From NCBI RefSeq assembly GCF_018691265.1, contig NW_024881330.1, forward strand, positions 19,984,886 to 20,048,885: 64,000 bases of DNA, written 5' to 3'. The DNA is from Tyto alba (lineage: Eukaryota; Chordata; Aves; Strigiformes; Tytonidae). Under the pieces are notes generated by a model. The model saw only the letters and a list, made by a program, of their open reading frames with translations. It made no database searches and was not told where the DNA came from. The translations under genes and the position numbers were made by a program. Shown here one piece after another: positions 1-14,563 of the stretch (its first letter is position 1; the number at the start of each line of letters is the position of its first letter).

Positions 1-3000
1 CTGGAACTGCTGATTTTCCCTTCTGTGATCTCTACCCTACTTCTAAACTGGACTGAACTGACCCACAGGTTAAACAACTGTTACAGAAGCCTTACTTCCT
101 CGGTGAACTGGGCTAAAAAGTAACTTGCACGATCTCGGACATTACTACACGTGAAGAAATGGTTGTTGATTGCAAGGATAACTATTCATCTCAGCAGATA
201 AGCCAAGGTTTTATCAGATCACACTCACAGAAAGCAAAAGGAGGCGGCTCTAAGCTTTAATAATCCATCTCTTACTACATCACAATTTCCACTTTTTCAA
301 GCCAATGAAGCCCACTGCAAAGGCCTCCAGAACAGTGTATCAGTTCAAAGCTCTGGCAAGGAATAACCTTCTATGTTTGAAAATCATCCATCAAGTTCTC
401 CCTATCCATACTTGAAGGAAGAACGGGATGAACAGAACAAGATGTTTATCCCTTGTACACTGTTACTGAAATTTCTAACTGGGAATTTCTCCTAAAATAG
501 AAAATTGCCCTGAAAAATGTTCTAAATTTTAGGCAGAAAAATGGAAAGTTCTTTATATATGCAATAATGTATACCATATAACGGTAAGAAGTCCTTAAAA
601 CAAAGCTCCCAAAGCTTTTAGATAAAAATTATATAAAATGCATGATGACATTCATCAAATTTAATTCTTCAAAATATGTCAGTTTAGGATCGTCAAAAAG
701 TGGGAGAGGAAGATACCAGTGCTATAGAACCTAGAATATTATCTCCCAATAATCTGTGAAAGAAACGGCAGTTTCTTGTGAGACCAAAGCTGTGCTCATG
801 TTTGTGTGCCATGTAAGATACATGCACAGTAACTATGAACGCCACAAAAAAATGTTAGGAAAAACCTGGTTTCTATTATTTCACAGAAACTTCAGAGCAC
901 ACCAACAGCACAGGATCAGTCCCACTGCCTTTCTGTTTTCTAGCAAAGTCATCATTAACAGTACCTTCAAAGGGGATTCTGGCCTACCCAACGTAATTTC
1001 AGTCCCTGAAAAGTCTCCCTATGACTTTAAGAAGCTAGGCAGAGCTTTGTATGAATTTTATTTCCCTTGCAGACTGATTTGCATTTTATGCCCAAGTTAA
1101 ATAACACCAAAACCCTTAAGAGACAAAAAACTTCCTAGAACCTACCTTTTGCCCTGCCTTTATTCCCCAAAAGCAATCCTGAGTAGAGGCATATAAATGT
1201 AATGAACTAGTTTTTGGCAAGTTTTGCCTATCAGCTAAATCTTTATTATGGTTTTTTTTTTAAAAAGTAAAACCAGTATGCTTGATGAAAACTGACACTT
1301 GAAAACACTGCTGGGAAGCCAGTTACTAAAAGGTCTACTACAGAAAGACCACCAAAAAAAAAAAAATGGAATTAATATCAAGTGGGAGAGAGCAAATGTT
1401 CCATTAATTTCCACAATATGGACAGGTCAAAACCAACCCTGTAGCATGTATGCAACAACTGCTGATTTACTGCACATCACAAGCTTTTCTTGGAGGAACA
1501 CAGAGGACAAAATTTGCAAGACAGTTATATTTTTATTAAAGTATCAGCAAGACATAGGGATAAATCACTAAAGCCTCGGGAGTGTAGTCTCACTCGATGA
1601 TATGTGATGCAGCACATGCACTTCAGCCTTGGCCGTACATGTGCACAGCCTCCCCCGTTCTGCCTACTGCTGCATTTGGCATCCAGATAAAACAGAGGGT
1701 GTTGGCAGAGGCAGAAGTTCAAGAGGAAACCACAGCCTCTCTAAACAGCAGAGATAGCAGTCCCTAGAAACAAGTGCATAGGCACAGGCCATCGACAGCA
1801 GCAAGCAGATGGTATAGAGCACACATGCACCCAGCAGATGCAAACCTCCTCTCACACACGAATGCAAAAACCTTCCAAATCCTTGCCTCACTTGTTTTGT
1901 TCAGGGAGCTCATCTTTCCCTCAGCAGACAAAACTTCAGCCTAAAGCTCTACTTACATGGGATCACAAAGATGATTACTGTTAAGAGTAATACCTGAATG
2001 CATACAATCCCCCTAGTTTAATTACAGGAAGAAAACTGAGCATCATTTGCTCTCTCTGATGTAACTGCATATGCATAAAGTATGTTTAACCTACACAACG
2101 ACAGCTATGACAATTACATTTTATTTAAAGTGTATGCCAGTGCTTTTAGATTTAGTTGTGCACACAGTATGTGAAATGTAATGTAAATATATTATTGCTC
2201 TAGTAGGGCTGTGCTTCCTGACTAAATTTCCTTAAAATGTGATGCATACACTGAGAAAACTTCGCCCCCTCCTCCAGGGATATATTAAATATCTTGGGAA
2301 CACACTGCCCCAAGCCATGGTTCTTTTCCATATCCATATATAAGAATGTGTCCCAGAGTTTTCACTATCCTCTGGACTTGTTCCCAGAATAATTTTGGGA
2401 AATTTCTAGGACTCTCTGTATAAGTAAGCTTTTCTAAAATACTCTTTGGGAATAGACTCTAGAAGCAGATGAATCATAAACATTGGAGCTCAGCAGGAAA
2501 GAGATTATTAGCAAAGTCAGCATTTACACACTTATACTTCCTTAGGACGTTTTGTCTGAAAGTGATGAGTTATTGGTGGAAAACTAACATCATCCAATTT
2601 GGTCTTCTGAACAGTCTCTCAGTTACATCTGTGGCATCCAACTACATTTGCCTGGTATCTTCATTCTGTCTACCTTCATAATGTTTCCTGAATTTGTGCT
2701 AGCGATACAATGCTCTGCTTCACTTGATTAAAGAAATAATTAAATTTCACAGCACTTTCTTATCGAAGTGAGAACACCAAAACGATTCTTGAACAAAAAT
2801 GTGCCTCTTGTGCTTTTTTGAAGGAACAGCCCTTAGGGAGGTAGTGAGTGGGCTATTCCAGAAAATAAAGTGGCAAAAGAGAGAAAAGTCAGTGATGAAT
2901 CTCAAAGCCTATTAATACCAGTTCCCTTGGGAACTGTACTGTGTTTTTCTTAACATTACAAAAGATACATAGGTGTGAATTATACTCTACTGGAGGTGAA

Positions 3001-4508
3001 TATGGAAACGTATTAAAAAGCAGTACCATTTCAACTGGGCTTCCCTGGTCCTGCCCTCTGAAAATCAAGTTTTCTTCTATCCCACATATAATGCTTATCA
3101 AAACTTTTTAACACTGAAAAGGACGAAATATATTGACTGAAAAATAGACTGGCCAATGACTCTTAAATATTTCTAAAAGGCTGTAACAAGAAATGATTTT
3201 TAGAAGTATTTCTTATTAACATCAAATATTTATTTATTGCATTGGACTTAAACTTATTCTGTAACTACAGTAATTTCATATTTACATCTCACATAATTAT
3301 GCATCAAAATTTACATGGAAACATTTGCTTGAACATAATTGCACTTGTAAGCATTCTCCCCCACTAATATCTAAACATTTATCTCAGAGTATTCTGAAAC
3401 AAACCATTGATGTATAGCTAAACAACTTGGCAGGCAGGAAAAGCAATATTTCAACAATTCTTCAATTTATTGTTGTCTCAGCAGAAAAAAGTCCATACTT
3501 TATGAAAAAATCTTACATCTCTAGGGTGTATAAAATAAATTGCTTTTAATGCAGCAGTTTCGGCTCATATTAAAAGCACGTGGAGATTAATTTCTCTCTT
3601 TTTGAAGGTAAAATGAGTTAACTTTGCCAACACTTAGAGAAAAAGTTCCAATGCTCTCAAGTACTTCATAAAAAAAACACACAGACCCCGAAGTTCCCTT
3701 TTAGTGACATTGTAGCTATCATTTGAAACACTACACACCTAGTATTTAAAATTTATGTACCATTATTTTTTGCAAGCTTTCAGGTATAAGCAAGAAATTT
3801 CATTTCTTATTTAATTCTTAGTAAGTCCTTTTCATAAGCCGACATTATTTTCACGATACAAACATTCAGTTTCATCTGATATTAGAAGCAAAGTGTCAAT
3901 AAATAAATGCATTTTTATACTGTTTTGCAAATGAATATTGAATAGAATACTGCCACCTTTTGGCTATGATCTGGACTTAAAAATGAGAATTCTCTGTAAA
4001 ACTTCTAAAAATATTTGACATATAATGATTACCCTAAATAAGTCAACAGGCTAAATGTTGTATTTATCATTAACATACTGCTGATGTAAGGATAAAACTT
4101 CTCATACTGAACTGCATAGTATTATCCTATTGTTTCTTGACAATGAGTAAGCACTTTCACAAGGGCTTCTGTCTTCAACGGAAAAGATGCAGGCATAGCT
4201 TTGACATCAAGCTAATAGAATTACTACTTTACAACCGTGGCAATTCCTCTACTGTTTAGAGTAAAATAATAACACTTTTGTGTAACTCATACACTCAACT
4301 TCATAAATACTGATTCACTAACTGATTCTCAGAAAATTCTTACTGGAGAATTGTTGAGTCTAATATTAACATGTAAGCATTTTAAAACACAGGTGAAAGG
4401 CATGTAAGTCCTTCAGTAACTTCTAAAAGAAGGGCTTTAAAGTCTCTTATAGTGAACAAATGATGCTACTAGAAAAGGCAGTGCAAAAGAATACAGGGCT
4501 TGGGATTT

Positions 4509-4520
4509 GGGATTAATCCC
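4509..4520. repeat. 12-bp perfect palindrome GGGATTAATCCC
   Basis: The palindrome contains two head-to-head GGATTA/TAATCC cores. That core is the binding site of K50-type homeodomain proteins (OTX, PITX, GSC families). It could be a dimer site about 10.5 kb upstream of EIF3E, but a 12-bp palindrome in 14 kb of AT-rich DNA can arise by chance. Confidence 0.4.
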
Positions 4521-6554
4521 TAGTAAGTGTTCCAATTCATTGTAGAGAGATCCTCCCAACTGTGCACTAATCAGGTTTCAATTTAATTCATTTATGCAGA
4601 ATAAATTAAAAAAGAGGATTTGATCCATCTTTGGGGAAGCGCTTGGTGATTAAAAAGTTCAGGAAAACAAGCACTCCCTTTTTTGTTTCAGTATTTGTTT
4701 TATGAATTGGGGTGACTGGCTATCAAGCCACATGAAAGGACTATCACTTATCTAAGGACTACTTTAAATCAGACACTATAAGCCTACAAGTTTACTGTGA
4801 GTTCAGCTATCTAAACTCTCCATTTCTGCACTGTCAGAAAATAACTAGTAACTTGATGAAAAATACAAAGAAAACCATAAATTCCTCTAACTTCAAAGAA
4901 AGGTTCTTACCCAGCTCCCTGCAAAATGTTAATGCAGTACTTCAGTAGAATACGTTTTTCTACTGGAAGTGTTTTCATACAACCATGCTTCAAAAAACAT
5001 GTTAAAAAGCAATAACCACAAATAATTTTGCTACTGTAAAAGCAGGGCTCTTGTATCAGCCTTCTTCCTAGTATTGCAAATACTTGATATGGAAACTTCA
5101 TTAAACCATATCAGAGTTAAGTAAGGGGAATTCACTAGACTGGAAGCTTAATTTCCATCTACAAGTACAACCATTTGAAATATATACTGACAAGGACATT
5201 TTGGAATTGTAAGACATCATTCACATTTAGAGAAGAACAAACAGGAGGATATACAACTGATACAGTTCTAGATAACAGTACACTCGTTTTCCCTTTTAAA
5301 CCAATCCTACTTAAAATACCTGCATTTTTCTGAGTATGGCTATTGGCAGAGGAAGTTTCTACACATGGACCATCCTAATTTTCTGACTAAAACTGTGCAT
5401 GCTCAGCTTGAAACTATACAGAAAATTAATTTCTCATATTTAAGCAAATGTATAAACAATTTCATTTCAGACACTTTATACCCCATCTGTCCTATTCAAA
5501 ACTATTTTTACCAAAATAGTCTGAAGAGGACAACTAGTAATATTTACAAACTACTTGTATTTTGGAAATAAAATTTTAAGCAGAGTTTAACTTTGACAAA
5601 AAGCCTTCACTAACCTTTACAAATTTGCCTGTAGGGATAAAATGACAAATGACTCTCACAATGGGGCTTATTAGACTCTTAGAATATTGCTCTAACACAG
5701 CCCTTCAGGAAATACTATTTCAGATTATATCAGCACTTCCATTTTTCAGGGTTTAATAACTCAGCTTGAAAAAAATAACCAACCAAAACCAAAACAAAAC
5801 AGAAAACCCACATACACCTACCCTGCGGGATAAAACTTAACATATAACATCATGAATGAACGTTGCCTCAACAGCTTAAAACGTATCACAGTTTTGTAAG
5901 ATTCTGTGCCTTTATGTATGTCATGATGCCTGTACTTCTGAAATAACAATACTGTAAAAGATTAACACAGTCAACTGAAATGTTTTCAATATTTTGGGAG
6001 GGGAAAGGAAAATTGGTTCTCTTTAAATATCCTAAGGTGATTTAGTATAGCGGGGAAAATGCTGTGTTGCTACAGAATCAAACTCCCTAAGATTATATCA
6101 TGCCACAAGAGACTAGTCCACAAGGATAGAATACCAGACATTTACAAATACCAGTCTTGTTAGGCAAGGAGGGAATAATTATTGAGATCTAAGTCATCAT
6201 ATTCTGTTGACTGAAAACATCAATTCAAATTGTGCAAATCAATACTGTATTATGCATACAACAGTGGCAAAGGAAAGTCAGCCTTCCCTTCACTTTCCTG
6301 GCTGAGGCTGCATTTAGAATGGGGATTCTCAGCCAGTTTGTACCACGAGAGGCAACCACAGCACCTTAGTCAGTAGCTGATCTCCTTTTACTGTCAAAGG
6401 GGAGAGAAGCTCATGACCACAGCATGATTTTGATAATTTGACAGGAGTGCCTATACCATTCCTCCCTCCACTGCTTGCTCCTAGAGCAGCCATATTTATT
6501 ACAGTATCTGCTAAAAACCTTAAGTGGTGGACTCAGTAGACAGATGTTAGTAAC

Positions 6555-6640
6555 AAATCAGTAACTTCACTTCAGATACTCCTTTGGTAGTAACCACAAA
6601 TTAGTAACTTCACTTCAGATACTTCTTTGGTAGTAACCAT
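6555..6640. repeat. Tandem duplication, two 43-bp units
   Basis: Unit 1 is 6555-6597 and unit 2 is 6598-6640, directly adjacent. I count only three differences, and each is C in unit 1 and T in unit 2. No function is evident. It looks like a fairly recent local tandem duplication in intergenic DNA. Confidence 0.9.
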
Positions 6641-8149
6641 TTCTCCTCGCTGCAGGCTGCCTCTTCCCTTTTTTTTATCCACTTTAACTTTCTTGTTATG
6701 AAGTCTTTCAAGATGTTCTTAAAACTAAATCCACTGAGAGTTCAAACTAAGCCATACAGGACAATTGATTAACAGCCAGAATAGAGTAGAAAATGCAAAA
6801 ACAGCTGGCTCTCAAAAACCTTAGCACAGAGCTGGTAACAAATTTATAAAGGGTGTCTCAAAAAAAAAAAAAAATCCAACCCAAACCAAACTTTGCCTGC
6901 TCACTGCTCTCTACGTCCTACACTTCAGGAGTGTGGGAGAGTACCTCCTACCCACAAGTGCTCTGCTTCAAATGCACTGAGCTCATCTCACATTTTGCAA
7001 GGCAGAAATCTTGCTACCTGCCTCTTCAGATATGTCTGAACTGCTCTGCAAGCTCTGTGCTGTCTCTCTGTCCAAGCCTTCCAAATATCCAGACCCTGAC
7101 TGTACATGTGGATTTCGTACCAAAGGTAAAAAAAGTGCACTTAGAACTCCTTCTGATACGGAAAAAAGATGACAGGGTGCACAGGGAGTACAGAGCTCTT
7201 CACGAGCATAGAGAATTTAATAGCTACTTACTGTATTTCTTCTGCCTTACCTATCTGTAACACTTCAACTCATGTCCTGTTATGTGACTTGTTCCAGCAA
7301 ATGTTTTAGTTGCTGTTTCTCTTACACATTTTTATCCCTATTTCAATCTGCTGTACCATCTCCCACACTGTACCCCACAAAAATCGTCCTTAGCTTACTC
7401 TTTGAGCTGTCTTTGCTAAATGTATTATCTCCATATCTTCTAGTAATATTCTTACACAACTTTATCTCATGTATCAATCATCCATTCTACATATTGTCCA
7501 ATAATTATCACAGTGAATGTAAGCTACTGCAGCTGTGGAAGAACAATGCTTCAAAGACAGCTCTTGAACAAAAGAAAAGAAATTAACATCTACACCACAA
7601 CCCCCACCCCCGTGAGAAATTCTGCTTTCCACTGTCTTAGACTCATTACCGACTGGAGGCCCCTACAACAATTAAATACTGCAAGAGACCAGAGTGAGGT
7701 CAGATCCCTTCCTCTTTCCCTGGTCCTGCCACCAATCTATTGTGCTAGCTATGAGTAAGTCTTTATCATCTCCCTGCTTCAATTATCCTCCTCAACAAAT
7801 GCGCCTAAAATGTTATCCCTCCTGGAGAAGTTAATTTGAGATGAGTACAGGGAACACTGTAAGACTGGAATGTTTTTCTTGTAGTTAGTTAGCATGGTGA
7901 CTCAGTCCACTTCCCATGGACAAAGCTCGAGAACAACAATGGTTTCTTCTTGTATTTTCAGGCATCTTCGGTGCATTACTGTTGTAGGAAAAAAAATAAT
8001 TTAAACACTGGCAGGCAGGTGATAACCGGGTCTGTACCTGTGTGAATGTCTGAAACTGAACTTCTGAACTGTCAGGAAGGCTGCTGCTTCCTATTGGCAA
8101 CCAGTGAGGTCTGGCTATAAATTTTGACAAAACCATGACTGGAGAGTGG

Positions 8150-8560
8150 AACATCTCAAATCCTCCAATTAATGGAGACAGAACTCCCAATTAGGAGGCT
8201 GATCATGCATTGTGTTTTACACATAGACTACTTGAGAAAATGGAAGGCTAGGGGCCTCAAAGAAGGGTTCCCTGAAAAAAGGACATGGCTTTGGAGAGAA
8301 AGGGCCTGGAAAGAAGGCAGCGAAAATCCCAGCTGGAGGAAAGATCTTGGAGATCAGGGAGTATGTGAGGAAACGACTGCCAGGGGGTGCTCAGGGACCT
8401 TGGTCTGTAACACCCGAGGACAGTAACTGTGAGCAGCAGCACACCACAATCCAACACGACTTTGTCCCCGGTGTTCCCGGGGCCACCAGTGACCTCCCTG
8501 CTGGGAAGGGAAGCCAAAACCTACTGAACATAATGCTGGAGGGGAGTAAGTGCATGTGAG
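8150..8560. other. GC-richer patch of unknown origin
   Basis: This stretch is clearly more GC-rich than its surroundings and has overlapping open frames of 70-86 codons on both strands. None gives a recognisable protein or domain. It could be a degraded repeat or a fragment of an old mobile element. I would not call a gene here. Confidence 0.3.
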
Positions 8561-11500
8561 ATAATCTAGTAGGGTTAAAGCTCTAATCTTGTTAGTACCC
8601 AGATCCACTATGGGCTGTTGGTTACTCTGCCTTGCCCATGAACATTAAAAGCTATCATCCTGCAGCCTGTAGCAAAGCTCCATCCTTTCTGAAGAAATGT
8701 CATCTGTTGACACTGATGCACAAGGCCATGCATATATTAGACTAATTTGAATACAGATTTCTTGCAGGATTTGCTATGGTGACTGTGACCATTATCATGA
8801 CCTCCTGAAGACAGGTACAATAAAGGCATTTGAAGGTGCAATATCCTGCCTGTATTTATACAGCATGCTGATATATTATCTCCAGATAGCCCTTAAATCC
8901 ATGCTATACACCCCAGAGGGCTCCCACAGCAAAGGTATCAAGCACTACCTGCGAATATTCACCACTACCCTTGGCCAAGCTACTCACTTCTGTGAAGCAA
9001 GCAGGCAGGAGTAGGCTTGCCAGCCCCAGTCCTGTCCCATAACAGAATGGGGCAGGAGAATGGGTATGTAAGCTCTTCCTAAGATACCTGAAGCCAATGG
9101 CCAAACCATTTGCTCACAGCAACATTTATAGCTTGGCTAGAGGAATTCTCAGCTTATTTGACACGCCTGCCTTGTTCACTTGCCCAGATGACAACCCTAG
9201 AGTCTCTCTTCTCTTTAAATTTTGACTTTCTCCAAGAGAATAATACCCCATGCTTCTAGGAAATTACATGAGCTATTTGGCAACCCAAGACAGGGTGTAT
9301 GGTGGGCTGGTTTATGAAAAAAAAAAAAAAAGTAATTGTAGGTGGAAGAATACTGAGAAGTGGAGGAGATACAGCTCTCTTCTGCTTGGTTCTGATTCTG
9401 AACTGTTTCCTGATGTGTTTAAGTTTTGGGCCAGGTCCACCACCACACACAAAAGTATGGATTTTGAACCTAAAAAAGATAGAACTTGTATCAAGTGTAT
9501 ATATCTCTTTTTCCCTGTTTTTCCCCTTAAACTCTTGGGGAAGCTTACTTGAGCATTAATTTATTGTGGGATTGATTTATCTACTTGTGCTCTACTTAGC
9601 AGGGCTTTCAACCAGGTTGTGCAGTGTTTACGTTAAAAGCTGTAGACTTTTGGATCAGAACTGACTGGTTCCTAATGAATCCAGAGAGCAAGCAGGGCAT
9701 GCACACTGTTTACATTTGGGTACTACTTTTGCTCAGGTACTTTAAAATCCTGTATTTAGGAGTCAAATTTAGGGTTGTGAATGTTACACTTTTGCAGCCC
9801 TTATTAGAGCAATATGGTATTCATAATGTGCTGTAATTACTGGAAGGAAGACTACCAGTTTCATCAAAGTTAGATTTAAATAGTGCAGTAACTAAATAAA
9901 GAAACTAATGCAGTACTGAATAAAGCAGTAACGAAACACTTACAGCATTATAGAAGAAGAAATCACAGCAAGAAAATAATTAATTGCAAGCTACTAAACT
10001 CCTGCAGGTACTATCTAATGTACTTGAATGTGACAAAAAATTATTTTACCCTCCTTTACTTGGAAGAAGCTTAAAAAAATCTTCCATTTCAAGAAATGCA
10101 CCCACTTGCTAAATAATTCTTGCAGTTTGCAACCCTTACACTAAAGTCCTTGTGAAACAAACACCCTCTCAATTTTCTACATATTAAAACCACTTAGAAA
10201 TACTAAAACTTGGAGGTAAACAGCTTAAGCTAATATAGCTTCAAGAGCTGTTGCCTGAACGACGAGGGGAGCAAATTTTTAAAGCCAGTCAGAAAATGTA
10301 TCCAAGACCAAAACAAGGAAGAGATCATGAAACTCACGGCTACAACCAGGTCTCTATCAAATTCAGATGGTTTTCAAATGGTTGTTTCAAAAAGCCCCGA
10401 TACATATATCTGCATCACCTTCAACTCAGATTTTCACATACAATCATTCCACAAATGTTTAATTTTTTTCATAACTGAACCTAAACTGAACCAATGGTCA
10501 AGGACAGAGAAAGAATATACAGTAAGAACTGCTTACTGTTCATCACCATGTAGAGTTCTTTCCGTATGTAAACTTATAAAATAATATTCACTACAAATTA
10601 TTGTACACTGATTATATTGGAACTTTTTCATAATAACCTATTATGTTTCCCCAAATACTTCATGGGGATATAACATTAAAATATATTTCCTGCTGGGAAG
10701 AGTTCCTTCCTACCCCCCCAACCCCCTTATTTCCCTTATTTTTTTATAAATCAAAGGAGTAACAATTTCAAGTTACTTAACACATGATTTATTATACCTC
10801 TTAATATATAATACTATTTTGAAAAATAACTTTAGAACATGCTTATTTTGTAAAGCCTCATTCGTTTCTCTGATCTCCAGTTCAAGCATACTTGAACTCC
10901 AATGGTTTTTCTCCAAATTCTCTTGCGAACAACTTGGGATTGGAAAGCAAAGCTGGTTTCTTTCATGCTCATCCATCATCACCAATAATAAAGACTTGAG
11001 ATTAAATTATGCCCTTCCTCACTGATTCCAATACTCTGGGATAAAAAGCTTTACTTACAATTTCCTTTGCCTTGTTCTGTATATTTCAAGTACAATATGT
11101 CATACTTACAGAGACGAATTCATTTATTCCTAAGCAATCCAACTAATCTCACTAAAGTCTTCTGTAATTCCCAGATCTAGCTCTGCCTTCTAACAGGCCT
11201 TTCAAATCTCTCTTGAAAGCACAGAATTGGACAAGCTGGTAACACTGAAGATGCATTTGTTATTTTCAAATCAAACTCTATTTTCTCCTACCTTTTCTTG
11301 TTACTCTGACAAACAAAATCAAAATTGTACCACAGGGTGGAAAGATAAAGCCTATTTCTGTGCAAAAGGTTCCCCTCTCCATTCCTTTGATATACTGCAT
11401 TCTCTAAATAAAGCAAAGCAATAGACTAAGAACAGGTTCAAAGCCACAAGTTTTCCCTGCAATAATAATTTTAACCCGATCATGCTGGTATATTATGATA

Positions 11501-14500
11501 CATGCTATATCCTTTAAAAGGATGTCAGTCAGCAGAGACACGCATGTGTATAAGAGATTCATATCCAGCATTTATTCTGACGGGTATCCTGTATTTGTAA
11601 GCTATGAGAAAGGGAGTATTTTTCCCCACAAGTGCAATATACACATAAACCCCCTTTCCTTATGAAATAATGATCTTGTCGCTTCCTTTGTTCTTCATCA
11701 CCTATATGAAAGGGGCAGGGGGAAAAAAAAAAAAAAAGTACTCTGTTTACCTGTTTAAAAAAACCCATGGTCGGTTGAAACCTTGCGAGAGAATGTATTA
11801 GAACTGACTGACTTCTATTCAAATGTTCACTTGATTCAAATTATCAGTGAACCTTGCAACACAACAGTTCCATAAACTGTCTGGGTTTTTTTGTAAGAGA
11901 AATACTTCCAAAAATACAATGTCACACTGAAAAGTGAGGATAGAGCCTAACACCACTCATTGGTAAAGTACAATCAGAAAAGCACTGCTGCCCTCAGCTT
12001 TTTAATATGGCCATCCTTTCAAGTGAGGAAAACCTGCTTATACAAGTTTGACCAGTATAAATGCAGAGTAACACCATTAATTTAATTATCATTTAATTAC
12101 ACAAGTTCTTTACTAACATCCTTACACCAGAAAAAGTGTATCAAATGATTATGAAGTTTTAATGTGGTTCTTCCATTTTGGATATTTTGTGTTTCCTCAT
12201 GTTTTTTTTCCAAATACTTTAAATAGCACATCAACATAAGTCTTCTATTTCATGATGATTCAGCTGAATTATGAGATACACTTAGTGTAAATTTCACTGA
12301 TATCCAGAAATAGCTGACAGCAGTGAATTCTTCTAGATGTCACATTCTTGATTTTAGGAATATTTTTGTTTTAACAAGTGTAAAAATACTTAAGGAATGC
12401 AGGAATTAAAATCTTTTTTTCAGATATAAACAAAGCCGAAAGAAAAAAGAAATATAATTTCTGAATTACAAATACCAAAATTTAAAAAATAAACAAGTTA
12501 CGTAAGATTTAAATCATATCTTCCGTGTCAAAGGATGTGGAAGAAGTTAATAGGTTCAATTTCCCTTTGATAATGTGAGACGGAAAAATATTTTACTAAG
12601 ATTTCCTAGTGATTACTTAATTCTAGCAATTCAAAGAATGTTGGATTCCACTGCTGTGTTAACAGTAAGATAAATGACAACCAATTATGTAAATGGAATC
12701 CTTTAGACAAAATTTCCTCACTATTTAAGAACTATGAAATCAAAAGACCCAGCCCAAGCAAGATACATTCCTGGTGATTTTCTCAAGATATTTTTCTAGG
12801 CAATTCTAGCCAAATGGCTTTTCTTTCATGAACGAAACTAGCAATCTTAAATGCACTGGTACTTAAGAATCTTAAGTACAGTGGACTGGATTTCCAGAAG
12901 GGAAGTGCTCCACCAGGTTAAAGCACTTCAGCTTCATGTCTGGTCTATGTCAAAAATTAAATTTGGCCTAGAAGTTACTACGTCTAACTCCTCAGTTAGG
13001 TGTTTGTGCAAGAGTTCAAAATAAACTAAAATTTCCAGCTACTCAGTTAAGACTGGCTAAGACTGTTTTACCATGAGAACTTAAACGTATTTTAGAGCAA
13101 TTTTCACCAAGGGGGCTATAGCTATTTCACTAAATGATATGGCTAAAGCAGTTAGACATGCTTTTCTTTTCTCAGAACACTAGCCCTCAGTATAGGGTAT
13201 AGTCCACTTCGGGAATTTACAACAGCTGTCCTGACAGTTCCTCTTGGCAACATACTGTTTTAACAGTCTTTTGGCTAAAAGGCTATCCCCAGCGAGTTCT
13301 TTACACCTTTTCACTCATTACTGTACTTGTTTATTGCAGATAATCACTCATCAAATAGAATCGAGTACTGCACAGTGCCTTGGATGCTTCAGCCTTTCGT
13401 ACCACTGAGGGCCTTCCACTGGCAACTCCACAGCCCGATTTCCACTGGCAGCTCTGTAACCTAACTGCCAGAAGGAGGAACAACCAACACGGAGTTGGAA
13501 CAGATCCTGTTGAAACCCACATAGTTACAATGGGAAAAGTATTATAGGGGCAGAGCTTTCACCATTAGAGATGACGTACGCTATCAGCCACACGTAGGTA
13601 ACATACATGTGGCATTTAAAGCAAATTATATCTACAATTACTATGAAAAATATAAGGTTGTCTTGCAGCTAAAAAGAAATCCTTTCCCACTGCTTATGTT
13701 CTGAGGAGAGTGTTACTGAACTACACACACCATTGAGTTATATAAAAGCGTTAGTAACTCAAGGTCATGTGAAGAACAGACTTCATTCATCCTGCACAAT
13801 ACTTTTTTCCATTACAGGACACCTACCATTGTAGCTCTAAAAGCCAGCCCGTCACATCTTTAATTCTGTAGACTTTATATCTTTCTGTTCAGGCAATGTC
13901 ACTATCAGCCTGAAGAATGGCTTAGTATATGTACTACCTCTTTATTTCTCAATTCCCATTTATATTTAAAACAAACTAACCGACTCTAAAACTAATCTCT
14001 TCCACACTATATTAACTCACTACTCAACATAAACAGCTACTGTAGCTGCACAGATATAGTCTGTAGTAACATGATTCACTAAGCAAATGATTTATGCCTC
14101 TGCTCAGGGAAGGAAAAGCTTCCTTGTGACAGAGGCTTGAGTCACGTTTTGTGTAAAGACATGAGACTTGACTCACTGGAATCAACCGTACGCCTTCACA
14201 AAAATCAGCAGAAAACTTACAAACTATAGAAACAAAAAGTATCCTTTATATCTTTCCACATTCTGGTGAGTTTACATCATGGTGAACTTGCTATTTTCTT
14301 CACTCTGGCTACAACAAAGTTATCATCAACATTAGCGATTCTCAGTTCTGTTGCTGAATTCAACACTACATTTGTATGGATTTCGCTGTGTAAGCCATTG
14401 TTCAACACCTCCCCGGCCTCCTTACTGCATGTGATGTTATGCCCTCACCATTAAGAGCTCAGAACCATGGCCAACATAGAACAACACTTAGGAAGTATTT

Positions 14501-14536
14501 CACTTAGTGCTGAAGTTTCAGCCGCTCTCCGCCGCC

Positions 14537-14563
14537 CCCGCCCCCCCCCCCCCCCCCCCCCCA
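14537..14563. repeat. Poly-C homopolymer run
   Basis: A run of about 25 cytosines, interrupted by one G near its start, lies about 540 bp upstream of the EIF3E start codon, at the edge of the CpG island. Exact length should be treated as uncertain because homopolymers of this kind are prone to sequencing and assembly error. On the opposite strand it is a G-run that could form a quadruplex. Confidence 0.85.

Noticed and set aside
6853..7586. Adjacent frames of 135 and 104 codons on the + strand
   Set aside because: They have no recognisable domain, start at an A-run, and show no splice-site or codon pattern of a gene.
12252..12320. Possible C/D-box snoRNA (ATGATGA then CTGA)
   Set aside because: No closing terminal stem and the boxes are common words in AT-rich DNA.
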